Positions 37,985-46,146 of a DNA stretch of 64,000 nucleotides are shown in pieces; the stretch's first letter is position 1, and every line of letters starts with the position of its first letter. The notes under the pieces are model-generated. The model was given only the letters and a program-made list of their open reading frames with translations. It was not told the origin of the DNA and ran no database searches. Made by a program: the position numbers and the translations under genes. Source of the stretch: Gracilibacillus dipsosauri (GTDB lineage: Bacteria > Bacillota > Bacilli > Bacillales > Amphibacillaceae); the NCBI RefSeq assembly GCF_003176895.1, contig NZ_QGTD01000021.1:176919-240918 (forward strand). The letters are read 5' to 3'.

Positions 37985-38827
37985 ATGTTAAAAAGCTTAG
38001 ATCAATTATTTAAAGAAAATGAAGGAAAAAGGGCGATAGGCTCTTTTAATGTACATTGTCTAGAAATGCTGCCAGCGATGCTAGAAGGTGCAAAAGAATT
38101 GAACGCACCTATTATTATTCAGACATCACCTGGAACTGCTGAGTATATAGGGCTTGATTTACTCGTATCAAGTATGGAAACACTATCCAATAGATTGGAA
38201 TTAGATGTTTGTATACACATGGACCACTGTAAATCGATTGATTTTCTAAAAGAAGCAATCGATGCAGGGTATACTTCGGTTATGTATGATGGATCCAGTT
38301 TAAATCTTGATGACAACATTAAAAACACCAAAATTGTAACAGACTATGCCAGATTAAGAAATGTTTCGGTAGAAGGGGAAGTGGGAACGATCGGTGGAGC
38401 GGAGGATGGTATGGTAGTAGCTGAAGAAGATGCCATATATACTAATCCTGACGATGCCTATACCTTTGTTAGAGAAACAGGAGTGGATGCTATAGCTGTT
38501 GCGATAGGAACGACACATGGTCAATATAAATCAAAAGCGAAAATAAATTTCGAATTATTAGCAGAGCTTTCTACTAATATGAATGATGTAGGATTAGTGC
38601 TTCACGGAGGTACAGGAGTTTCGGATGATGACATGAGAAAATGTGTATCCCAAGGTATGAAAAAAATAAACGTTGGAACAGAATTGAACAAATCTTATAT
38701 TGAAGAAGTTAATAAAACATTCTCTACTGCCACGCCATTAACTTCTTTAAGGAAGCTTCTATTACCTGCCAATAATAGAATAAAAGATATTGTAATGGAG
38801 AAATCAAAACTGTTCCAACTTATGTAA
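37985..38827 (+). CDS. Class II ketose-bisphosphate aldolase (FbaA/GatY/KbaY family)
   Basis: 280 residues, a zinc-dependent TIM barrel. Zinc ligands and catalytic groups are visible: HMDHCKS (His near 81, with Asp80), GEVGTIGG, TTHGQYK and VLHGGTG. It should cleave a ketose-1,6-bisphosphate into dihydroxyacetone phosphate and glyceraldehyde-3-phosphate. Fructose and tagatose bisphosphate aldolases cannot be separated from sequence alone. Last gene of the operon and the logical step after the PfkA-like kinase. Confidence 0.88.
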   Translation: MLKSLDQLFKENEGKRAIGSFNVHCLEMLPAMLEGAKELNAPIIIQTSPGTAEYIGLDLLVSSMETLSNRLELDVCIHMDHCKSIDFLKEAIDAGYTSVMYDGSSLNLDDNIKNTKIVTDYARLRNVSVEGEVGTIGGAEDGMVVAEEDAIYTNPDDAYTFVRETGVDAIAVAIGTTHGQYKSKAKINFELLAELSTNMNDVGLVLHGGTGVSDDDMRKCVSQGMKKINVGTELNKSYIEEVNKTFSTATPLTSLRKLLLPANNRIKDIVMEKSKLFQLM

Positions 38828-38865
38828 ACAATAGTATACCATAATATTCAAATTATTTACAGGAG

Positions 38866-38906
38866 GAAAGCAATCTTGGTCTTGAAAGCTAGGTTGCTTT
38901 CTTTTT
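38866..38906 (+). terminator. Terminator of the PTS operon
   Basis: GAAAGCAATCT (38866-38876) pairs with AGGTTGCTTTC (38891-38901) with one wobble across a 14-nt loop; TTTTT follows. Confidence 0.8.
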
Positions 38907-38933
38907 GGCTTCCATTTATCCTCTTCTTCCTTA

Positions 38934-39719
38934 CTAACCTTCATGTTGATCTGTAAAAAGCCACCAATATAATGTGCTAAGGAATCCTATTAAACCTGTT
39001 GCGAGGATGATAAGGAAAGAATTCCACCCTATAGCGCCTGCTTCTCTTGCAATACCACTGTAGATTGCAGGGATAGACCATGGGAAGAAATCACCAAAGC
39101 CAGCAGCTGCAATTATTTGAGATAAGACCAATGTTAAAATAACAAAGCCTAATGGAGCTAAATAACCACCACTGTAGCATGCAAAGAAAGCAACGGGTGA
39201 ACTTAGGAGTATCGTTAGTATAGTAACCACTAATAGTACGTAAAGACCTTGTGTGAATATTTCGTGAGACAATTGAGGAAGTCCTAACATCAAACCAATA
39301 AAGATACCGAGACAGACTATATAGATACTTAATAAGAAATTTGTAAGCATAGCTATTAAAAATTTTGCGGTCACAATAATGGATCTTGAATAAGGTAGTG
39401 CCAAGAGGTCCTTAGCGGTTTTGTCAGCATATTCTCTACCGAATATCCAGCTTGTAACAAAGCCAAAAATTAGAATTCCTCCAACCGAAATGATTTGGGC
39501 AAGTAAGCTTAAATATGATGGCCAGCTTGCTTCTCCAGCAATTTGGGCTTTTGCTCCGAGTAACCCTGCGTTTTTTGCAAGCTCTGGACTTTTTAAAACA
39601 AACATAAAAAATCCGGCCATTAATGGTGCAATCGTGAAAGCTGCCATAATAATCCAAACTACTTTAGATTTACGAATCTTTAGCCCTTCGGCATACAAAG
39701 CATTAAGAAAGTAATTCAT
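38934..39719 (-). CDS. ABC transporter permease (ABC-2 type)
   Basis: About 261 residues with six hydrophobic segments and a short cytoplasmic N-terminus, typical of ABC-2 export permeases. The NYFLNALYAEGLKIRKSK N-terminus and a GREYADKTAKDLLALPYSRS coupling segment are characteristic. ATG at the MNYFLN position is preferred because AAAGGGG precedes it; a longer in-frame start exists. It overlaps the ATPase gene by 17 bp and forms the membrane part of an exporter, perhaps for a drug, peptide or lipid. Substrate unknown. Confidence 0.82.
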   Translation of the reverse strand: MNYFLNALYAEGLKIRKSKVVWIIMAAFTIAPLMAGFFMFVLKSPELAKNAGLLGAKAQIAGEASWPSYLSLLAQIISVGGILIFGFVTSWIFGREYADKTAKDLLALPYSRSIIVTAKFLIAMLTNFLLSIYIVCLGIFIGLMLGLPQLSHEIFTQGLYVLLVVTILTILLSSPVAFFACYSGGYLAPLGFVILTLVLSQIIAAAGFGDFFPWSIPAIYSGIAREAGAIGWNSFLIILATGLIGFLSTLYWWLFTDQHEG

Positions 39720-40641
39720 TAGATTTTGTCCCCTTTGATTCAATGATTCTTAAAAAATAAGATTCTAAGTCTTCCTCTTCCACGGTTAATCTAGATGGTG
39801 GAAAGCCTTCGAATACAAGAAAACGAGATATTGTCTCCGGATGATAGATGGCTTCTTTGTCGTATAACTCGATAAATCCATTCTTATTTATTGCACAGGT
39901 GTAGCCAGTGGCTAAAAGCTTAGACATGGCAGACCTTCTATCTATACAGTCAATAATAAGCCGTTGATTGAGAAGTTGATTCAATTTAGTTGCTTCCATT
40001 TCTTGCAATAACTGCCCTTCGTGAATAATTCCAATTTTTGTAGCGATTTTAGCCACTTCACTAAGAATATGGCTAGAAATCAAAATAGTAACCCCCTTAT
40101 GGAACGCCAGATCTTGAAGTAACTCTCGTATCTCCACAATACCTGCTGGGTCTAATCCGTTAACAGGTTCATCTAGGATTAATACTTCTGGACTCGACAG
40201 AAGTGCTTTTGCAATTCCTAACCGTTGAGCATTTCCTAAAGAGAGGTTTTTGGCTTTTTTGGTGGCATACTTTGTTAACTGAAGCTGATTCATCACTTTT
40301 GCTATCGACTGTCGATCTGAAATCAATCTGAGACGACCATAGATTTTTAGATTTTCTTCAACCGTAAGCTCAGGATAGGAGTAAGGGGTTTCCACCATAT
40401 AGCCCACCTTTTTCCATATACTAGAATTGGTTAAACTAACTTTCTCTCCATTTATATAACAAGCACCTTGATTAGGACGAATCATTCCTAGTAACATTCG
40501 AATAATAGTAGTCTTTCCCGCTCCATTCAAGCCGATAAATCCATAAATCTCTCCTTTATTAACTCGTAAGGAAATATCCTTTACTGCCTGATGTCCTTTG
40601 TAACTTTTGGATAAATGCTTCGTTTGGATAATGGCGCTCAA
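39703..40641 (-). CDS. ABC transporter ATP-binding protein
   Basis: About 312 residues. Walker A GLNGAGKTT, signature LSLGNAQRLGIA (a degenerate LSGGQ), Walker B VLILDEPVNGLDP and the switch His (ISSHIL) are in order. The C-terminal extension is of the BcrA/CcmA type that pairs with ABC-2 permeases. The TTG start giving MSAIIQTK is preferred since GGGAGGAAAG lies about 8 nt upstream; the longer frame would run into the TetR gene. It powers the permease encoded just downstream. Confidence 0.88.
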   Translation of the reverse strand: MSAIIQTKHLSKSYKGHQAVKDISLRVNKGEIYGFIGLNGAGKTTIIRMLLGMIRPNQGACYINGEKVSLTNSSIWKKVGYMVETPYSYPELTVEENLKIYGRLRLISDRQSIAKVMNQLQLTKYATKKAKNLSLGNAQRLGIAKALLSSPEVLILDEPVNGLDPAGIVEIRELLQDLAFHKGVTILISSHILSEVAKIATKIGIIHEGQLLQEMEATKLNQLLNQRLIIDCIDRRSAMSKLLATGYTCAINKNGFIELYDKEAIYHPETISRFLVFEGFPPSRLTVEEEDLESYFLRIIESKGTKSNELLS

Positions 40642-40642
40642 T

Positions 40643-41257
40643 TTACTTTCCTCCCTCACTTTGTATGAGACCATCCACGATAAGGTCAATGAAGAGATCG
40701 ATTGTTTGCTGATAGACTGCTAGCCCAATTTCCTTTTGGTGTAATGTTAACAAGAACAAGGAACGAAGCAGTCCTGCTATTACCTCTGGTTTTTCTTCAA
40801 TCTTGAATCCTTTCCTTTTAAATTTTTCAAGCAAGGGTAAAAATGATGACGAGTCATTTTTTAAATGCTTCTCTAGTAATTCTGGTGATAGTTTTTTTAG
40901 CATTTCCTGCAAGTTGTTGCCGATGTATAATTCACGAATTAATGGATTTGTTTCGATCGTATGAATCAATTCGCGAAGCATGCTTTTGATTGCTTTTTTT
41001 GGTTGCTTCTCCTTGAAAATATCTACTTTCGTGAATTGCTCCCTAATCTTTTCTTCTTCCTTTTCTAGGATGATAAAGTACAGCTCTTCTTTTGAATGAA
41101 AGAATTTATAAAAGGTTCCTTGAGCGATTCCTACATTTTTAGTGATTTCAAGAATACTTGTTTTTTGAAAACCCCACTTACTAAACAGAATTTTTGCTTG
41201 TTCTATAAGAGAATTAGTGATCACTTCTTTCTCATGTTCATTAAATCCTCTTGCCAT
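40643..41257 (-). CDS. TetR-family repressor
   Basis: About 204 residues. The N-terminal TetR helix-turn-helix (about 12-58) contains ILEITKNVGIAQGTFYKFF, and the C-terminal helical domain is unique. ATG giving MARGFNEHEK is favoured by AAGGAG 8 nt upstream. It ends one base from the ATPase start, so repressor and exporter form one operon. An inverted repeat upstream is the likely operator, giving control by an effector that the pump may export. Confidence 0.85.
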   Translation of the reverse strand: MARGFNEHEKEVITNSLIEQAKILFSKWGFQKTSILEITKNVGIAQGTFYKFFHSKEELYFIILEKEEEKIREQFTKVDIFKEKQPKKAIKSMLRELIHTIETNPLIRELYIGNNLQEMLKKLSPELLEKHLKNDSSSFLPLLEKFKRKGFKIEEKPEVIAGLLRSLFLLTLHQKEIGLAVYQQTIDLFIDLIVDGLIQSEGGK

Positions 41258-41282
41258 AATAATCACTCCTTCGATATGATTG

Positions 41283-41309
41283 TATGAATAAAATTATTTT
41301 ATATTCATA
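41283..41309 (-). promoter_or_regulatory. Candidate TetR operator and promoter
   Basis: TATGAATA (41283-41290) and TATTCATA (41302-41309) form a perfect 8-bp inverted repeat with an 11-nt centre. On the minus strand a TATAAT lies at 41313-41318, so bound repressor would cover the start of transcription. Confidence 0.65.
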
Positions 41310-41381
41310 AAGATTATACTACTTTTTAACAAATAGGAAAAGATTTATTTTTAGTTCAATTGCTTAACATCCTAATAAGCC

Positions 41382-41402
41382 ACCCTGTATTAAGGGTATA
41401 TT
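41382..41402 (+). promoter_or_regulatory. Inverted repeat and weak -10 upstream of the nitrate reductase operon
   Basis: ACCCT-6 nt-AGGGT (41382-41397) is a GC-rich inverted repeat in otherwise AT-rich DNA and abuts a TATATT -10-like hexamer (41397-41402). No -35 is visible, which suggests an activator. No FNR site (TGTGA-N6-TCACA) was seen. A response-regulator site such as that of NreC in staphylococci is one possibility. Confidence 0.35.
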
Positions 41403-41462
41403 TCAATAAATACATGGAAAAAATAAGTAATATAAAAAATTGGATGAAAAGGGGTGGACCAC

Positions 41463-41879
41463 TTGTCAGGACCAGCATTAAGAAAAGTAGATAGTCATTC
41501 AGCCATTCATGATGCTGCATTGCAGGAAGCAAGAGAATTGACGAATGTTATCGAGCGTTTTTGGAGAAATGGTAATAAGGAAAGGGCATTAAAGACGGCT
41601 TTTATTACGATAGAGCATTGGCAAACAAGAACACTCGCTCATGCTGATGCGGAAGAGGAAGGGCTTTATCAAGAGATTGCTGCCCAATCTAGCGAGAAAC
41701 ACGAAAAAATTATGGGACTAAAGCGAGACCATGATTTAATGCGAGGAATCGTAAGCGATTTAAAAGAGGAATTAAGTACGAATGGGATGAATGAAGGTAT
41801 CATTCAACAATTGCATGCACTTATCATTATTGATGAATTACATAATCAGGATGAAATGAAAGTATTACCAGACCATTAA
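41463..41879 (+). CDS. Hemerythrin-like (HHE) domain protein
   Basis: About 138 residues, all helical. Histidine and acidic residues are spaced as in the HHE cation-binding family: SHSAIHDAAL at the N-terminus, AHADAEEEGLY in the middle, KRDHDLMR and DELHNQDEMKVLPDH at the end. Such proteins bind a di-iron centre and sense or buffer oxygen or nitric oxide. The TTG start fits AAAAGGGG 8 nt upstream; a GTG nine bases earlier is less likely. It heads the narGHJI operon, where NO or nitrite stress protection would make sense (inference). Confidence 0.75.
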   Translation: MSGPALRKVDSHSAIHDAALQEARELTNVIERFWRNGNKERALKTAFITIEHWQTRTLAHADAEEEGLYQEIAAQSSEKHEKIMGLKRDHDLMRGIVSDLKEELSTNGMNEGIIQQLHALIIIDELHNQDEMKVLPDH

Positions 41880-41894
41880 CAGGAGGTGAGTGTA

Positions 41895-42179
41895 TTGCTA
41901 TTAGTATCCTTCTCTCCATTTTTATACCAACAGTTGCTTGATACGATTCAAAAGGAAAATCTACATTCATTTGATATCGATGCACATGTGATAAAAGGAA
42001 ATCATCACATAGAAATTGAGATTTACTTTGGTGAAAACTTTCAGCATGTAACGAAGCAAAGTTTTCCAGTCAAGATTTTAGAAGAAAGAGATCAAGACTA
42101 TTTAAACTTTTGTACAAAAATTGGCCAAACATGTAAAGAAACGATGATTCAGGATTATTTCAAGATGATGAAGCTATAA
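41895..42179 (+). CDS. Small protein of unknown function in the nar operon
   Basis: About 94 residues and not recognised. The N-terminus is hydrophobic (LLLVSFSPFLYQQLLDTI) but too short and polar for a clear membrane helix, and the middle is rich in His and acidic residues (HHIEIEIYFGENFQHV). TTG at 41895 has AGGAGG 8 nt upstream; a GTG start nine bases earlier would overlap that site. It begins 15 bp after the hemerythrin gene and precedes a second small gene, so it belongs to the nar transcription unit. Confidence 0.6.
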   Translation: MLLVSFSPFLYQQLLDTIQKENLHSFDIDAHVIKGNHHIEIEIYFGENFQHVTKQSFPVKILEERDQDYLNFCTKIGQTCKETMIQDYFKMMKL

Positions 42180-42203
42180 CTTTCTAAAAGCGAGGGAATT
42201 ACT

Positions 42204-42479
42204 ATGTTTTTATATGAGCAAGAAGCTCAAATGGGAGATGATCGTCAAGATTTGATTGAAATATTACAGATGCGTTTTGGTGTCCTTCCCGAAGAATTAG
42301 AGGAGCATCTCTATCAACTTAGCGAATTCGAAACATTGCAGCGACTCATTTTAGTAGCTGCCAATGTTCCTACTCTCCGTGTATTTATGGAAGAACTTCA
42401 GGAAGGTAACCATCCTTTTAAACTAGTAGGGGAAAGATTTAATCCATTAAGAGAAATAGGTGATAGAAATGAAGAATAA
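42204..42479 (+). CDS. Small acidic protein upstream of narG (DUF4351-like)
   Basis: 91 residues, acidic and helical. The stretch EILQMRFGVLPEELEEHLYQ followed by a leucine-rich helix recalls the DUF4351 tail found in Rpn-type recombination-promoting nucleases, but no nuclease domain is present. The gene overlaps narG by 11 bp and lies behind a weak GCGAGGGA site. It may be a stand-alone relative of that helical domain or an unrelated nitrate-reductase accessory protein. Function unknown. Confidence 0.6.
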   Translation: MFLYEQEAQMGDDRQDLIEILQMRFGVLPEELEEHLYQLSEFETLQRLILVAANVPTLRVFMEELQEGNHPFKLVGERFNPLREIGDRNEE

Positions 42480-45400
42480 TCCCCTTTTTAAACATTTGAA
42501 ATTTTTAACACCTGGTCAAAAGATTAACCAAGGTTTTACGGAAGAAAGTAAACGTCCGCGCGATTGGGAAAAAATCTATCGAAATAGATGGGGTCATGAC
42601 AAAATTGTCCGATCCACACATGGTGTAAATTGCACTGGCTCCTGCAGCTGGAAGATCTATGTAAAAGACGGCATCATTACCTCAGAAACACAACAAACGG
42701 ATTATCCTTCAACAGGGGAAGATTTCCCTGAATACGAGCCTCGTGGATGTCCACGAGGTGCTAGTTTTTCTTGGTATACCTATAGTCCTGTACGAGTTAA
42801 ATATCCGTATATTCGTGGTGATTTATACGCAATGTGGAAGGAAGAAAGGGAGATAGGCCAGGATGCTGTTCAAGCATGGAAAAATATCACAGAAGATCCA
42901 AAGAAACGTGATAGCTTTATAAAAGCACGTGGAAAAGGTGGATTTGTTCGAGCGGAATGGCAAGAGGTGTGTGAAATAATTGCAAGTGCGACCATTGCGA
43001 CAATTCAAAAATACGGCCCTGATAGAATTGTTGGATTTAGCCCTATCCCAGCGATGTCTATGGTTAGTTATGCTGGAGGAACCCGTTTCTTATCATTAAT
43101 TGGTGGAACGATCCTAAGCTTTTATGACTGGTATGCTGATTTACCACCAGCTTCTCCACAAGTATGGGGGGATCAAACGGACGTACCAGAAAGCGCTGAT
43201 TGGTACAACTCTAAATATTTTATTATTTGGGGAACAAATCTACCACAGACGAGAACACCAGATGCTCATTTTATGGTGGAGGCTCGTTACAATGGAACCA
43301 AAGTGGTTGGTGTTAGTCCTGATTATGCAGAATACGAAAAGTTTGCAGATCTTTGGTTGCCAGCTCGTGCAGGTACAGATGGAGCATTAGCTATGGCAAT
43401 GACACATGTCATACTCAAAGAATTTTATGTGGATAAACAAACCCCCTATTTCATAGATTATGCCAAGCGTTTTACTGATTTATCTTTTTTAATCACCATT
43501 GATCAAAAGAATGGTCAATTTCGTTCAGGTCGTTTCCTTCGTTCATCGGATTTGTCTGAAGACCATAAATTAGGCGAGTGGAAGCCAGTTGTCTGGGATC
43601 AAACAACTAACCACTGGGAGACACCAAATGGAACCCAAGGTCATCGTTGGGATGAATCAAGTAAATGGAATTTAGAGCTAACCAAAAAGGATGGAACAGT
43701 CATTGACCCTCAATTAAGCTTTATCAACCAATCTGACACCGTTATCGAAGTAGAGTTCCCCTATTTTGCAAAAGCAGAAGGTGACGTGATAAAGCGAGGG
43801 GTTCCGGTAAAGGAGATAAAACTAAAAGATGGTGAGCAAAAGTATATCACAACGATTTATGATTTAATGATGGCCCATATTGGCGTACCGCGAGGGTTGT
43901 CAGGTGATTATCCGGAAAATTATGAAGACCCCAAACCATATACCCCTGCGTGGCAGGAAAGTATAACAACAGTACCAAAACAGCATGTGATTCAAGTAGC
44001 AAGAGAATTCGCAGACAATGCAGAAAGAACAAAAGGTAAATCCATGATTGCCATGGGTGGTGGTACAAATCATTGGTTCCACAGTGATCAGATATACCGA
44101 TGTATATTAAATCTCATTTTGCTTACAGGCTCACAAGGTGTCAATGGTGGTGGATGGGCTCATTATGTTGGTCAGGAAAAGGTGCGACCAGTGGAGGGCT
44201 GGCAGCAAGTAGCCTTTGCTAGGGATTGGGGGGAAGTCCCTCGTTTGCAAAATGGAACATCCTTCTTTTATTTTGCAACAGATCAATACCGTTATGAAGA
44301 AAGTCAGGCATATCCTGAAAATAATTGGCGTAGCAAGTATATGAAAATGCACCCAGCAGATGTAAATACTTTAGCGGCGAGACTTGGCTGGTTACCATCA
44401 TATCCACAATTAACGCAAAATAGCATCGATGTTGTGGCACAAGCGCGTCAACAAGGTGCTAAGGATGAGCAAGAAATTATTCAAAGAGTAACAGACCAAT
44501 TGAAGAAGGGAGAACTTGATTGGGCAATCGAAAACCCTGATAATCCACAAAATTTCCCGCGGGTCTTTTTCAATTGGCGTTCTAATCTATTAGGGGATAG
44601 TGGAAAAGGTCACGAATATTTTGTAAAACATTTTATTGGTGGCGATAATCAAGTATTGGCACAGGAGGGCACATCCTGGCGACCGGAATCTGTCCATATG
44701 GACGAAAAAGGGGCGGAAGGGAAGGTTGACCTATTTGTCAGTATGGACTTTCGAATGACAAGCTCTGGGCTTTTCTCTGATATTGTGTTACCAGCGGCTA
44801 CATGGTATGAAAAATATGATATTTCCACAACCGATATGCATCCATTTATTCATCCCTTTAATGCTGCAGTTAACCCGCCATGGGAAGCCAAAAGTGATTG
44901 GAATACTTTCCGCGAAATTGCGAAGGTTTTCTCAGAATTGGCAGCAGAGCATTTGCCTGGAGAGACAGAGGAGTTAATGATGTCACCACTTGGCCATGAT
45001 TCACCAGGAGAAATAGCCCAACCATTCGGTGAAATTAAGGATTGGCGTAATGGAGAGACCGAGGCTATCCCAGGAAAGACCATGCCAAGCATGCAAGTGG
45101 TTAGAAGAAATTATAGCAAGACCTACGATAAAATGACGACAATTGGTGACACATTAAAGAACGGCTATGGAATGAAGGGAGTGCACTACCCTGGGGAAAA
45201 GGTCTATCAAGAATTAGAAAAACGATTGGGAACGTCCAAGCGGGAGGGACTTGGAAAAGGTCATCCTGAGCTCTATAAAGACAAGGATGCGATCGAGGCT
45301 ATTCTGCTTATGTCTGGAGCATCTAATGGTAGACGAGCGGTGGAAGGATGGAAATCATTAGAAAGCAAAACAGGTCAGCCATTAGCTGAAATCTCTAAAA

Positions 45401-46146
45401 CTAGAGAAGAAGAGGCCTTCACCTTAGATGATCTGACAGCACAGCCAAGACATACCATTTCTACACCTGTATGGAGTGGCTTAGAAAAAGACCATCGACG
45501 CTATTCCCCATTTACGGTTAATAAGGAATATAAGATTCCTTGGCGTACATTAACGGGTCGTCAAAGCTTTTACTTAGACCATGAAATGATGCTTGACTTT
45601 GGCGAAGGATTGCCAACCTATTTACCACCACTTGCCCATGGACCTTATATTAAGGGAGAAAAAGAAGCAGAGCATGATCAACCATCACTTACGATTCGTT
45701 ATTTAACCCCACATCAGAAATGGGGTATTCATACGATGTTCACAGAAGCTACTCCAATGGTCCAGTTATTTAGAGGTTGGCAGGTTGTTTGGATGAATGA
45801 AAAAGATGGTGCCAAAATCGGGCTAAAGGATAATGATTGGATTGAGGTTTATAACCGTAATGGCGTAGTGGCAGCACGTGCAGTGTTAACCTACCGAATT
45901 CCAGAAGGGATGGCCTATATGTACCATGCACAGGATCGCACAATGGGTGTACCTGGAACGACTATTACGAAAAAGCGTGGTGGAACACATAATAGTGTGA
46001 CTAGAATTACTGCGAAACCAACTCATATGATTGGTGGGTATTCGCAGTTAAGCTATGGTTTTAATTATTATGGGCCTACGGGAAGCCAACGAGATACAAT
46101 CGCTATTATTAAACCGATGAAGGAGGTCAACTGGCTTGAGGATTAA
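42469..46146 (+). CDS. narG: Respiratory nitrate reductase alpha subunit
   Basis: About 1225 residues, full length, a molybdopterin (bis-MGD) enzyme that reduces nitrate to nitrite. The FS0 [4Fe-4S] ligands are seen as His51, Cys55, Cys59 and Cys94 (HGVNCTGSC ... RGCPRG), the His-Cys3 set of NarG. The downstream YADLPPASPQVWGDQTDVPE region carries the molybdenum-ligand Asp. No Tat signal peptide is visible, in line with a cytoplasmic enzyme. ATG at 42469 is chosen over an upstream GTG because TAGGTGAT precedes it. It overlaps the small gene before and narH after. Confidence 0.97.
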   Translation: MKNNPLFKHLKFLTPGQKINQGFTEESKRPRDWEKIYRNRWGHDKIVRSTHGVNCTGSCSWKIYVKDGIITSETQQTDYPSTGEDFPEYEPRGCPRGASFSWYTYSPVRVKYPYIRGDLYAMWKEEREIGQDAVQAWKNITEDPKKRDSFIKARGKGGFVRAEWQEVCEIIASATIATIQKYGPDRIVGFSPIPAMSMVSYAGGTRFLSLIGGTILSFYDWYADLPPASPQVWGDQTDVPESADWYNSKYFIIWGTNLPQTRTPDAHFMVEARYNGTKVVGVSPDYAEYEKFADLWLPARAGTDGALAMAMTHVILKEFYVDKQTPYFIDYAKRFTDLSFLITIDQKNGQFRSGRFLRSSDLSEDHKLGEWKPVVWDQTTNHWETPNGTQGHRWDESSKWNLELTKKDGTVIDPQLSFINQSDTVIEVEFPYFAKAEGDVIKRGVPVKEIKLKDGEQKYITTIYDLMMAHIGVPRGLSGDYPENYEDPKPYTPAWQESITTVPKQHVIQVAREFADNAERTKGKSMIAMGGGTNHWFHSDQIYRCILNLILLTGSQGVNGGGWAHYVGQEKVRPVEGWQQVAFARDWGEVPRLQNGTSFFYFATDQYRYEESQAYPENNWRSKYMKMHPADVNTLAARLGWLPSYPQLTQNSIDVVAQARQQGAKDEQEIIQRVTDQLKKGELDWAIENPDNPQNFPRVFFNWRSNLLGDSGKGHEYFVKHFIGGDNQVLAQEGTSWRPESVHMDEKGAEGKVDLFVSMDFRMTSSGLFSDIVLPAATWYEKYDISTTDMHPFIHPFNAAVNPPWEAKSDWNTFREIAKVFSELAAEHLPGETEELMMSPLGHDSPGEIAQPFGEIKDWRNGETEAIPGKTMPSMQVVRRNYSKTYDKMTTIGDTLKNGYGMKGVHYPGEKVYQELEKRLGTSKREGLGKGHPELYKDKDAIEAILLMSGASNGRRAVEGWKSLESKTGQPLAEISKTREEEAFTLDDLTAQPRHTISTPVWSGLEKDHRRYSPFTVNKEYKIPWRTLTGRQSFYLDHEMMLDFGEGLPTYLPPLAHGPYIKGEKEAEHDQPSLTIRYLTPHQKWGIHTMFTEATPMVQLFRGWQVVWMNEKDGAKIGLKDNDWIEVYNRNGVVAARAVLTYRIPEGMAYMYHAQDRTMGVPGTTITKKRGGTHNSVTRITAKPTHMIGGYSQLSYGFNYYGPTGSQRDTIAIIKPMKEVNWLED

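Noticed and set aside
39421..39714. Plus-strand reading frame of 97 aa
   Set aside because: It is the antisense shadow of the ABC permease gene; the minus strand shows clear domains.
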